Below, in pieces: positions 54,209-64,000 of a stretch of DNA of 64,000 bases (its first letter is position 1; every line of letters begins with the position of its first letter). The notes under the pieces are model-generated. The model did no database searches. It saw nothing but the letters and a program-made list of their open reading frames with translations, and was not told the origin of the DNA. Source of the stretch: Watersipora subatra (lineage: Eukaryota; Bryozoa; Gymnolaemata; Cheilostomatida; Watersiporidae). A program made the position numbers and the translations under genes. Location of the stretch: contig NC_088711.1 in assembly GCF_963576615.1 (NCBI RefSeq), positions 37,754,621-37,818,620 on the forward strand, read 5' to 3'.

Positions 54209-54565
54209 ATAATATAGCAGATGTTGCCCAAATCTTCATTGATTGATAAATCTCAAAAACGAACTTTTGACTGACTATAAATGTTTCGAAAATTCCACCA
54301 GACTGCAGTTTGTACTTGTTCAATTTGCAAAGGATTGTTTGGTCATGACAACTAATCTGTGCAGATCAAGCGCAGTTACATTTTTAGTTCCATTTTTGCG
54401 TGTAGAACTAGCTAGCGCGGGCTAATAACCAATAAGAATAATGAACGTATTTGCATGTGTAACATCAATTGGCAGTATAAATCAGTTTTTGAGCTCATTT
54501 GCAAAACGGATTGTCAGTTGCAAAAACTGGCAAAGATTTGTCTCAATCTATATAATTTGGAGTTG

Positions 54566-54655
54566 TCATGTATCACATACGGAGGAGGACAACTTCGTTT
54601 CTAGCAATAAAATATTTAGGCTTTGTGTACGATGATATAGCTTTTGGTTTGTTTC
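54566..54655 (+). repeat. Interspersed repeat, copy 2 (partner at 45262)
   Basis: TATCACATACGGAGGAGGAC, TTTCTAGCAATAAAATATTT and GTACGATGATATAGCTTTTG align with copy 1. Short TATCATCGTTT repeats follow at 54700-54750. Confidence 0.6.
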
Positions 54656-55266
54656 AGAAATTAAAAACTATATCAGCGTTTTTAGTTTCTGAGACTAAAA
54701 ACGATTATATAATTTTATATCATCGTTTAAAACTATATCATCGTTTTACTTTGATATAAAAACTAACAACAGATTATCGGATGGTGTACACATTTTGATT
54801 CAGTTTGAATTGTGAATCTATTTTGGTATTAATATAAAGTTGATTAAGCTATTTTATCATTTTTCTCTTTTCTAAGTGTACTGGTTCTGGAATGCGATTG
54901 ATCACACTGTGTCATGAGATTCGATCAATGAGATTTATATACTTTTCTTGATCTATATGATTATGGATATTGCTGGTAAAAGTCTTGCGTTAAGGAAGCC
55001 AACTGACTCCTTACTTGCCACACCAATTTTACAGAATAACTCGTGGTGAAAGCATTTAAAGAATATATTGGTATGTATATATAGAACATTACTAGATAAG
55101 GGCCCCTTTGCTCGAGTAATAAAATAATTACCCAATGAATATGATTAACAGATGAGTGCAGCAGTAGCACATCTCCTTCTTATAACAATAAGTGCTTCCG
55201 AAAGGTATGAAAGTTTTTATGGGTATGTACTTTAGGGGAAGATAACTCTATGGGTATGTTTTTATT

Positions 55267-55302
55267 GACTAACGGCAAATGGATTTACATTTGCCGTTAG
55301 TC
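55267..55302. repeat. Perfect 15-bp stem hairpin
   Basis: GACTAACGGCAAATG and CATTTGCCGTTAGTC are exact complements around the loop GATTTA. It lies about 50 bases before the Harbinger-like element. It is not followed by a T run. Confidence 0.6.
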
Positions 55303-55349
55303 TCATCATTAGCCCTGTTCCGGTGAGCTGATGTTCGATTTGAGATAAG

Positions 55350-56355
55350 TTAAGCCGTGGTCACACGATGGCCGAACCGACTTAGGTTTGGTTCGGAGGT
55401 TGTTTCAGTTCGGCTAAGCCACATGTCACACGGCATCTGAAGTCACTTCATTTTCTAGATACCATATGCATGGATATAGGAAACTGTTTCATTGGTAGTT
55501 TTTATGTATTTGAGCTAAATATTTCTATTGTAAACAAAAAAACTTTGGAGCAATTATTAATTATACATGTAATTACGCAGCAGATGTATCAGAAGATTGT
55601 TCAGCTGCTCAAAACAAACCACTCGATACAAAGATTTTTCCAACCTTTCCCATCAACAAAATTATATTTTTTGTTAACATATGAATGTTTTTCTATGCTG
55701 AGTACATAACAAACAAAAACAGTATTTATCATAGTACTGTGGTTTTACATAAATAAATCAGTCAACAATTCTTCATCAGGATGAGTATGACACATTACTT
55801 CTATTCTACACGAAAGAAAACCACACTCATTCTCTTACATTTATGCAAAATTTAAGTACAACATCTTAAATTTATGCAACGCAATCACAAGCTACACTGT
55901 GCCTGAGTAAAGTCCGGCAAAATCCTTTTACAATATATCCTCATATGGCAATGGATGATGTCTTTTAATTATTTTCCTTATTTACCAATGAAGTCCATAT
56001 AGTTTTGTGCTGCCATTTCATTCGAAATGAAGGACCAAATATTGTAAACGTCGCCATCTTTTTGATGTAGTCCGGTGAGCCTTGTCGTAAATTGTTTCAT
56101 GTTTTTTAATTAATGAAATAAAAAGATCGTCCCATTTCTTTTTTAACTTTGCTCACACACATAAGGAAAAATGTGACGCTTACTCGCTAGAATTTTAACC
56201 AGCCAATAAGAGCAGAGGTTCGGCCACCAAATTTCGAGCAGGACCGAAATGGTTCGTTTCGGCCAGAATTGTCTTCGGCCGAAAAGTTTACAACTGACAC
56301 CGACGTCGTTTTGCGTCATTTAGTTTGTTTCGGCTCTCGTGTGACCACCCCTTAA
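55350..56355. mobile_element. Harbinger-like element with TTAA/TTA flanks, 1.0 kb
   Basis: The left end GCCGTGGTCACACGATGGCC and the right end on the minus strand, GGGGTGGTCACACGAGAGCC, are near-identical. TTAA is present at both outer edges (55350-55353, 56352-56355). Target duplication could be TTA (Harbinger) or TTAA (piggyBac); the MADF-like remnant inside favours Harbinger. Confidence 0.75.
55978..56152 (-). pseudogene. MADF/Myb-like coding remnant in the Harbinger-like element
   Basis: On the minus strand: KKKWDDLFISLIKKHETIYD, then KAHRTTSK, followed after an apparent frameshift near a run of A by DGDVYNIWSFISNEMAA and a stop. The pattern LI...H..IYD.AH.....K......IW..I is that of MADF domains, which PIF/Harbinger elements carry in their second, DNA-binding protein. 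It is too short and broken to function. Confidence 0.5.
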
Positions 56356-58112
56356 GGTGTCAGTAACATTTCCTTCATGCTGTTTTACATCCTTTAGCAC
56401 ATATGTTCTATATCTGTGAGAGAAAGACATTGGTTTACAAAGCTGTCACAAATCATCACATCAATGTGATGTATCTATCGCTATGGCAACGATATCATTT
56501 GCTTGTGTTGAAAACCATGAAAATATCATTCTCCCAAAACAATTGTCAATTGGTGTCGTAAAGGTTTCCAAATGGAGTCAACACAGCTGCCATTCCTCAA
56601 GTATTTCCCACACATTAATAGTAGCACTAGCTGTTCACACTCCTTACCTAAACAGCTTCTCTTGTTTACAAACCAGCTTGACAATCTATTCTACTTTGAT
56701 TTATTGTCAAATAAATAGGAACATAGTAACCATTACACCCAGTAAGCCAGCATCCATGTGCAGGAAATGCTCAGGTAATGTTTGTTATGTACGAAATGAC
56801 CTTTTATTGGCAGTTAGGAAAAGACTAGGTGCTATGTTTAATGGATAGACAAACTGGAGAGCAGCCTGGGAGTATTTAGTGTATGATGAGACCTCTCAGT
56901 GCCGTACTTTCATTTGATTGGCTCACCCACTAGCTCATATTCAGTAAAGAGCTTGTCTGAGTTTTACCCTTGAACTGAGTTTCTTTTTAAATTCTCAGTC
57001 ATAATAGACCAAAGACATCTTCCTTTACAATTTTAGCTACTAGTTATATCTTTGCTGTTAGAGGTAAAGAACTTACCTTTGCGCAATCTACATTATTATA
57101 CGACATTCATCAGCTTGCACTGTGTTAGATGGTTCGCCTATTGAATTACTCCTTAGTATTCTAGAGTCATGGTCTAGAAATGGCCTAGTAATAGCCATAG
57201 CTTTATTTATATATACACAGTTATTAGTCTACCTAAAAGCGTAGCGTACCAAAGCTTTGATGATCTAATAACCAGAGTGACGTGTTCGGAAGGGTGCACC
57301 TGGTGCTCTCAATGGATGATAGCTGCTTGCTAGTGGTTCAGACATTTACGTTTGACAGAATTCAGACTAACAGCTAACTATATTAAAACTGCATAAAGTG
57401 ATCCAAAGTGTTAGGGAGCTTCTCATTCCTCACCCAAAGGTAGTACCAGTTTGATGTTCAATCCCAATTGTACTAAAAACTACAATAATTTTATCCGACA
57501 GAATGAGAGTAGAGATGTGCAACACTGCAACTTGAACGCAATAGCCAATATCAACTATAGCAACGATAACAATTAGTGATGTCATTTCATACATGATTTT
57601 CTTCTGAGCGTTTTAATCGCAATAAAGTTTTGTCGATTTTAATCTTGAAACATCCTGACAGTCAGACCACCTCAAACACCAAAAACAATCTCAAATGATA
57701 GAAAAAATATTGATACATATAAAATATACTAGCATTTTGTGTTAGTTCATTTTTAATGATAGCTATTTGAAGATAGCATAAGGAACCTGACAGCACTTTT
57801 AGTTAGTCAAATCAGTTATATTGATTAAAATGTGTTTAATATTGATAACATGAATTTGAGGACCCACGGGATTGCTCCGTTTGATACGAGTCACTCCATA
57901 TTCATGTGTTGAGTAGAACTACTGAGGTTTGTTCAGCAATTATTATATCAAATGAATCTCTACCTGTGTAACACATGGAATAAACTTGACCTGCCATTCT
58001 ATAATGCATTAGACAAACATCATAACTGCAGTTCAATGTGTTTCATGTGGTGCAACCGCTAGTCTGAAACAGACATCAGCACTTGCAACAGCCAATCTAA
58101 TCTCATCATTGG
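56356..58112. other. Gene-free region, apart from the repeat at 57595
   Basis: The 121-codon frame at 56483-56848 has no recognisable domain and no convincing splice context. Nothing else is supported. Confidence 0.5.
57595..57755 (+). repeat. Interspersed repeat, copy 2 (partner at 15070)
   Basis: AAAGTTTTGTCGATTTTAAT, CTTGAAACATCCTGACAGTC and CAAACACCAAAAACAATC align with copy 1 in the same orientation. Confidence 0.65.
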
Positions 58113-58252
58113 TAAGAAGTGAATATTTATTTATGTAGAGCAGCAACCATAATTTGTGACTATTTTGAGAAAAAATGCTTATCAGAATACTGAATTACAT
58201 ATTTTTCTAACTTGAGATAATCGACCCAAACCTTTTACATTTTAGTATCCAA

Positions 58253-58414
58253 ATGGCTGCAATGAACTCTCATGTGCCAACAACTATAGAGTTTTCTTAC
58301 CTTGCATCGTATGCGCATATTCATATCTCCAAACTGTTTACCTCTGTAACTGAAATCGAACTACTTGATGAACTGCGTAAAATATCACAAGCCTTTACTA
58401 TCCTCTCTGAATAG
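58253..58414 (+). CDS. Possible 53-codon ORF conserved in both duplication copies (copy 1)
   Basis: ATG to TAG encoding MAAMNSHVPTTIEFSYLASY followed by AHIHISKLFTS and ending LLDELRKISQAFTILSE. It directly follows a pyrimidine-rich stretch and AG (cattttag), so it could be a terminal exon. The family is not recognised. The two substitutions between copies both change an amino acid (N/S and E/K), so selection is not shown. It may be fortuitous. Confidence 0.2.
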   Translation: MAAMNSHVPTTIEFSYLASYAHIHISKLFTSVTEIELLDELRKISQAFTILSE

Positions 58415-58764
58415 CTATATGATGGGTAGACATTTGTAGACAAGTGTTATAACTGTAGGGCATGGATCAAAGCTTGGAAGCTTCTCCAATTTTGGTATCT
58501 CTTCCATTAGCAAAAAGTCTAAAGTATAAAAATTACCATTCAATGTTCGTCATTTTTAAATAAATGCTTATAACACTGACATCAAGATAAAACTATCAAT
58601 GAATGAGAGCAAGCAAATCTTGTTAAGAGTAAATCAAGCAATACTTAAATGTTTTACATAAACCATCATGAAAGATTTTGTAAGCGAAACTGCAATCTGA
58701 TAATAAGATGTCATTTCTATTAACTTGTAAACTAGCTGAGGTGTAAGGTATTAAAATTCAAAAC

Positions 58765-59125
58765 TGTATAGTGTTTGGCACACTTCTGTTCAACTAAAAC
58801 TGTATAGTGTTTGGCACACTTCTGTTCAACTAAAACTGTAGAGTGTTTGGCACACTTCTGTTCAACTAAAACTGTAGAGTGTTTGGCACACTTCTGTTCA
58901 ACTAAACCTGTAAAGTGTTTGGCACACTTCTGTTCAACTAAAACTGTAGAGTGTTTGGCACACTTCTGTTCAACTAAACCTGTAGAATGTTTGGCACACT
59001 TCTGTTCAACTAAAACTGTAGAGTGTTTGGCACACTTCTGTTCAACTAAAACTGTAGAGTGTTTGGCACACTTCTGTTCAACTAAAACTGTAGAGTGTTT
59101 GGCACACTTCTGTTCAACTAAACCT
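58765..59125. repeat. 36-bp minisatellite, about 10 copies (duplication copy 1)
   Basis: The unit is AAAACTGTAGAGTGTTTGGC followed by ACACTTCTGTTCAACT. Variants are acctgtaaag, acctgtagaa and tatagtg. Divisibility by three keeps a frame reading repeated HFCSTKTVECLA open; it is not evidence of a gene. Confidence 0.95.
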
Positions 59126-59822
59126 TTATTAAATTTTTTATAGACTGAAGCAGAAATTCAAAATTGACCAAACGAGTAGTCACACTGCAGAAGTCGCACC
59201 TAAAAGTAATTATTTTCTATATAGCTTTTATAGCCAAATTTCAATAGCTTCTTGTACAATTGGTTTAAGCATTAATATCATCAGAAAATGTTTCATTCTA
59301 TTTGGAGATGGACATTTATGGAAAGGACTAATTATGGTGCAATAAAAAGGCAGCATTTATGCTGTGTCATTATGAGCAAAAGTGTGATGGAAGAGTAAAC
59401 AGAAAGGAGATGCAAAACCATCATATAAACAAAAAATGTTATGTTATCCTTTTGGTTAAACTACAGCAGCCCTAAATGCATTTGTACATTTCGAAGTTAT
59501 CCCCTCTATGTGGCTGCCTAAGCAAAAAGAACAATGGTTTGATTACTTCAAGTCAAATCTATGGCCAATTCAATATTGTTCAAATAGTTACCTCTAAATT
59601 TATCAGTGCAATGATGTTATTTTGCAGTAACGTGTCACACTTTGCTCAAGTAAGAAATACGCTGTTGCTACAAAATTACATGCCCGAGCTGCTCATTAAG
59701 GAGAACTTAAAAGGCATCACGAGCCACTATTAATATTTCAGCGAGCTGTGTAAAGGATATGAAGTTATTCTGATTGTAAATGCTGGGCATTACCAGTAGA
59801 TACTCCTTAAATTGTTGTTATC

Positions 59823-60150
59823 ATAATGATATAGCATCAGTAGCTATAATGATATAGCATCAGTAGCTATAATGATATATTATCAGTAGCTATAATGATA
59901 TAGCATCAGTAGCTATAATGATATAGCATCAGTAGCTATAATGGTATAGCATCAGTAGCTATAATGATATAGCATCAGTAGCTATAATGATATAGCATCA
60001 GTAGCTATAATGCTATAGCATCAGTAGCTATAATTGTATAGCATCAGTAGCTATAATGATATAGCATCAGTAGCTATAATGAAATAGCATCAGTAGCTAT
60101 AATGATATAGCATCAGTAGCTATGATGATATAGCATCAGTAGCTATACTA
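59823..60150. repeat. 23-bp minisatellite, about 14 copies (duplication copy 1)
   Basis: The unit is GATATAGCATCAGTAGCTAT followed by AAT, with single-base variants (tgg, tgc, ttg, tga before ATAGC; tatattatc). Confidence 0.95.
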
Positions 60151-61198
60151 ATTCTCGGCACACAAAAATTTTGGTCGTAATCACAAACATAAAAAACAAG
60201 CGTTTGTCGACAAAAATGACCTACAAGCTAGTTAATGGTGGCATGCATGACTTTTTTTGTTTATACAAATTAGTCAACACGATGCACTTATTTTTAGGTG
60301 AGCAAGATAGCGATTCACTTTAGGCTCAGGGGCTGTACCAAGCTTTATATTGCAGTTAGCAGCATACCACAATTGAACTTTTGCTCAAAACTAAATGAAT
60401 TCTGATTGCATGTTTGATGTGAGAAGAGAGTAACCTTAAATTAATTTAATAACAGACGACAAATTGGCTGCATAATATTTATTGATTAATTGCGCTGCAG
60501 AAAGCTTATGATAACATTTAATTGTTTGAGAAAAGGCTTTCACTTCCCTTTTTTCAAACTATTTTAAAAATGGTGGCTGTGGTGTCAAGGACTTGAGTAC
60601 CTGATAGATCCTTGGCTAGTAGAATATAAACAATAAAGATTCAACACAAAACTTTTTAGTAGCACTGGTTCATGTATGCCGCTGACTCACCTATCCCAAC
60701 TCTCTCCTATTCTGTTCAGATGGGTGAGAGTGCGGGCTAGTTTGAAGTCAGCACTAGTAAATACATGTGAATAGGAGTACTAGCTCAAATGCACAGCGTT
60801 CATGAGCGACAGTCTGAGAGTTATTCTCAGATTGGAAATTGCTGCCAACGTTGCTGTTTAGCTTGTCGCTTTACATCGTGATAATGGTAGACACATAGCT
60901 TCCCACAAATCTGAAAGGAAAGCATTTCAAAGACGGCTTTTACGTTTCGAGAGTCGCCTTGACTTAGCTTATAACAATGCTGGAAAACTATCAATAAGGA
61001 TAGATAATTCGATTATAAATTTATTGTAACTTTAATATAATTTTCAGGTTAAAACTAGAAGTAAATATTTATTTATGTAGAACAGCAACTTTCTGTTACT
61101 TGTGACTATTTTGAAAAAAAATGCTTATTAGAACATTGAATTACATATTTTTCTAACTTGAGATAATCTACTCAAGCCTTTTACATTTTAGTACCCAA

Positions 61199-61360
61199 AT
61201 GGCTGCAATGAGCTCTCATGTGCCAACAACTATAGAGTTTTCTTACCTTGCATCGTATGCGCATATTCATATCTCCAAACTGTTTACCTCTGTAACTGAA
61301 ATCAAACTACTTGATGAACTGCGTAAAATATCACAAGCCTTTACTATCCTCTCTGAATAG
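61199..61360 (+). CDS. Possible 53-codon ORF, copy 2
   Basis: Same frame and length as the ORF at 58253, reading MAAMSSHVPTT at the start and TEIKLLDELRK later. See copy 1 for doubts. Confidence 0.2.
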   Translation: MAAMSSHVPTTIEFSYLASYAHIHISKLFTSVTEIKLLDELRKISQAFTILSE

Positions 61361-61709
61361 CTATATGATGGGTAGACATTTGTAGACAAGTGTTATAACT
61401 GTAGGACATGGATCAGAGCTTGGAAGCTACTCCGATTTTGGTATCTCTTCCATTAGCAAAAAGTCTAAAGTATAAAAATTACCATTCAATGTTCATCATT
61501 TTTAAATAAATGCTTATAACACTGACATCAAGATAAAACTATCAATGAATGGGAGAAAGCAAGTCTTGTTAAGAGTAAATCAAGCAATACTTAAATGTTT
61601 TACATAAACCATCATGAAAGATTTTGTAAGCGAAACTGCCATCTGATAATAAGATGTCATTTCTATTAACTTGTAAACTAGCTGAGGTGTAAGGTATTAA
61701 AATTCAAAA

Positions 61710-62003
61710 CTGTATAGTGTTTGGCACACTTCTGTTCAACTAAAACTGTAGAGTGTTTGGCACACTTCTGTTCAACTAAACCTGTAAAGTGTTTGGCACA
61801 CTTCTGTTCAACTAAAACTGTAGAGTGTTTGGCACACTTCTGTTCAACTAAACCTGTAGAATGTTTGGCACACTTCTGTTCAACTAAAACTGTAGAGTGT
61901 TTGGCACACTTCTGTTCAACTAAAACTGTAGAGTGTTTGGCACACTTCTGTTCAACTAAAACTGTAGAGTGTTTGGCACACTTCTGTTCAACTAAAACTT
62001 TAT
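61710..62003. repeat. 36-bp minisatellite, about 8 copies (duplication copy 2)
   Basis: Same unit and same order of variant units as the array at 58765, with two fewer copies at the left side. Confidence 0.95.
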
Positions 62004-62696
62004 TAAATTTTTTATAGACTGAAGCAGAAATTCAAAATTGACCAAACGAGTAGTCACTCTGCAGAAGTTGCACCTAAAAGCAATTATTTTCTATATAGCT
62101 TTTATAGCCAAATTTCAATAGCTTCTTGTACAATTGGTTTAAGCATTAATATCATCAGAAAATGTTTCATTCTATTTGGAGATGGACATTTATGGAAAGG
62201 ACTAATTATGGTGCGATAAAAAGGCAGCATTTATGCTGTGTCATTATGAGCAAAAGTGTGATGGAAGAGTAAACAGAAAGGAGATGCAAAACCATCATAT
62301 AAACAAAAAATGTTATGTTGTCCTTTTGGTTACACTACAGCAGTCCTAAATGCATTTGTACATTTCGAAGTTATCCCCTCTATGTGGCTGCCTAAGCAAA
62401 AAGAACAATGGTTTGATTACTTCAAGTCAAATCTATGGCCAATTCAATATTGTTCAAATAGTTACCTCTAAATTTATCAGTGCAATGATGTTATTTTGCA
62501 GTAACGTGTCACACTTTGCTCAAGTAAGAAATACGCTGTTGCTACAAAATTACATGCCCGAGCTGCTCATTAAGGAGAACTTAAAAGGCATCACGAGCCA
62601 CTATTAATATTTCAGCGAGTTGTGTAAAGGATATGAAGTTATTCTGATTGTAAATGCTGGGCATTACCAGTAGATACTCCTTAAATTGTTGTTATC

Positions 62697-63162
62697 ATAA
62701 TGATGTAGCATCAGTAGCTATAATGATATAGCATCAGTAGCTATAATGATATATTATCAGTAGCTATAATGATATAGCATCAGTAGCTATAATGATATAG
62801 CATCAGTAGCTATAATGATATAACATCAGTAGCTATAATGGTATAGCATCAGTAGCTATAATGATATATTATCAGTAGCTATAATGATATAGCATCAATA
62901 GCTATAATGATATAGCATCAGTAGCTATAATGATATAGCATCAGTAGCTATAATGGTATAGCATCAGTAGCTATAATGATATAGCATCAGTAGCTATAAT
63001 GATATAGCATCAGTAGCTATAATGATATAGCATCAGTAGCTATAATTGTATAGCATCAGTAGCTATAATGATATAGCATCAGTAGCTATAATGATATAGC
63101 ATCAGTAGCTATAATGATATAGCATCAGTAGCTATGATGATATAGCATCAGTAGCTATACTA
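62697..63162. repeat. 23-bp minisatellite, about 20 copies (duplication copy 2)
   Basis: Same unit as at 59823, six copies more. Variant units (tatattatc, ttgtatagc) show that an internal block was duplicated. Confidence 0.95.
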
Positions 63163-64000
63163 ATTCTCGGCACACAAAAATTTTGGTCGTAATCACAAAC
63201 ATAAAAAACAAGCGTTTGTCGACAAAAATGACCTACAAGCTAGTTAATGGTGGCATGCATGACTTTTTGTTTATACAAATTAGTCAACACGGTGCACTTA
63301 TTTTTAGGTGAGCAAGATAGCGGTTCACTTTAGGCTCAGGGGCTGTACCAAGCTTTATATTGCAGTTAGCAGCATACCACAATTGAACTTTTGCTCAAAA
63401 CTAAATGAATTCTGATTGCATGTTTGATGTGAGAAGAGAGTAACCTTAAATTAATTTAATAACAGACAACAAATTGGCTGCATAATATTTATTGATTAAT
63501 TGCGCTGCAGAAAGCTTATGATAACATTTAATTGTTTGAGAAAAGGCTTTCACTTCCCTTTTTTCAAACTATTTTAAAAATGGTGGCTGTGGTGTCAAGG
63601 ACTTGAGTACCTGATAGATCCTTGGCTAGTAGAATATAAACAATAAAGATTCAACACAAAACTTTTTAGTAGCACTGGTTCATGTATGCCGCTGACTCAC
63701 CTATCCCAACTCTCTCCTATTCTGTTCAGATGGGTGAGAGTGCGGGCTAGTTTGAAGTCAGCACTAGTAAATACATGTGAATAGGAGTACAAGCTCAAAT
63801 GCACAGCGTTCATGAGCGACAGTCTGAGAGTTATTTTCAGATTGGAAATTGCTGCCAACGTTGCTGTTTAGCTTGTCGCTTTACATCGTGATAATGGTAG
63901 ACACATAGCTTCCCACAAATCTGAAAGGAAAGCATTTCAAAGACGGCTTTTACGTTTCGAGAGTCGCCTTGACTTAGCTTATAACAATGCTGGAAAACTA

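Larger units (their letters stand above)
58113..61057. repeat. Tandem duplication unit, copy 1 (about 2.94 kb)
   Basis: The sequence from GAAGTGAATATTTATTTATG onward repeats from 61058 (GAAGTAAATATTTATTTATG) in the same orientation. Offsets are 2946 before the first minisatellite, 2874 between the two, and about 3012 after the second, which equals loss of two 36-bp units and gain of six 23-bp units. Single-copy parts differ by only a few percent by eye. Confidence 0.95.
61058..64000. repeat. Tandem duplication unit, copy 2, runs off the window
   Basis: It matches copy 1 throughout and ends at the window edge at the position equal to about 61000 in copy 1. Further copies may follow outside the window. 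Confidence 0.95.

Noticed and set aside
56483..56848. 121-codon frame
   Set aside because: No domain recognised, mixed composition, no splice or repeat support.
58811..59143. 110-codon Cys-rich frame (HFCSTKTVECLA repeats)
   Set aside because: Translation of the 36-bp minisatellite; unit number differs between the two duplication copies.
59476..62607. 85-codon frame identical in both duplication copies (59476-59733 and 62350-62607)
   Set aside because: Identity is expected from the high overall similarity of the copies, and there is no recognisable domain or splice context.

Overview
This is a window of animal nuclear DNA. It is AT-rich, most of its ORFs are short and spurious, and the real coding sequence lies in short exons bounded by GT/AG sites. 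It is packed with minisatellites, tRNA-like SINEs and small inverted-repeat transposons. The repeat load and the moderate divergence of the two genes from vertebrate orthologues suggest an invertebrate, perhaps a mollusc or another lophotrochozoan. That placement is inference only.

Two protein-coding genes are well supported, both on the + strand. The first (18222-29284) is an 18-exon orthologue of scaffold attachment factor B: an N-terminal SAP DNA-binding motif, an acidic linker, one RRM very close to the SAFB RRM, an Arg/Glu-rich helical region and a Ser/Gly/Arg-rich tail. The second (31697-50910) is a 9-exon FOXK transcription factor with an FHA domain followed by a forkhead domain. In both models the exon lengths sum to a multiple of three and every junction keeps frame (812 and 706 residues). 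Both products are expected to be nuclear chromatin/transcription regulators. They are neighbours separated by about 2.4 kb, and nothing in the sequence shows that they work together.

Layout. 1-18 kb: gene-free and repeat-rich. It holds a fragment resembling a P-element/THAP9-type transposase, a 48-bp minisatellite, pogo-like elements carrying a 39-bp minisatellite, SINEs, two further inverted-repeat elements and a 73-bp minisatellite. 18.2-29.3 kb: SAFB. 29.3-31.7 kb: intergenic. 31.7-50.9 kb: FOXK. Its 8-kb third intron holds a broken hAT transposon with terminal repeats and target-site duplication still visible, and later introns hold nested inverted repeats, a hAT MITE with a perfect 8-bp target duplication and a 30-bp minisatellite. 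51-58 kb: gene-poor, with two minisatellites and a Harbinger-like element that keeps a MADF-like coding remnant. 58.1-64 kb: a tandem duplication of a unit of about 2.95 kb, each copy with two minisatellites that differ in repeat number; the second copy runs off the window.

I found no prokaryotic-type system, CRISPR array, rRNA gene or convincing functional tRNA gene. The most interesting signals are structural: minisatellites inside mobile elements, chimeric repeat junctions shared between loci, tRNA-like SINE heads that differ over a common tail, a likely GC-AG intron in SAFB and a decoy splice acceptor in front of the second forkhead exon of FOXK.
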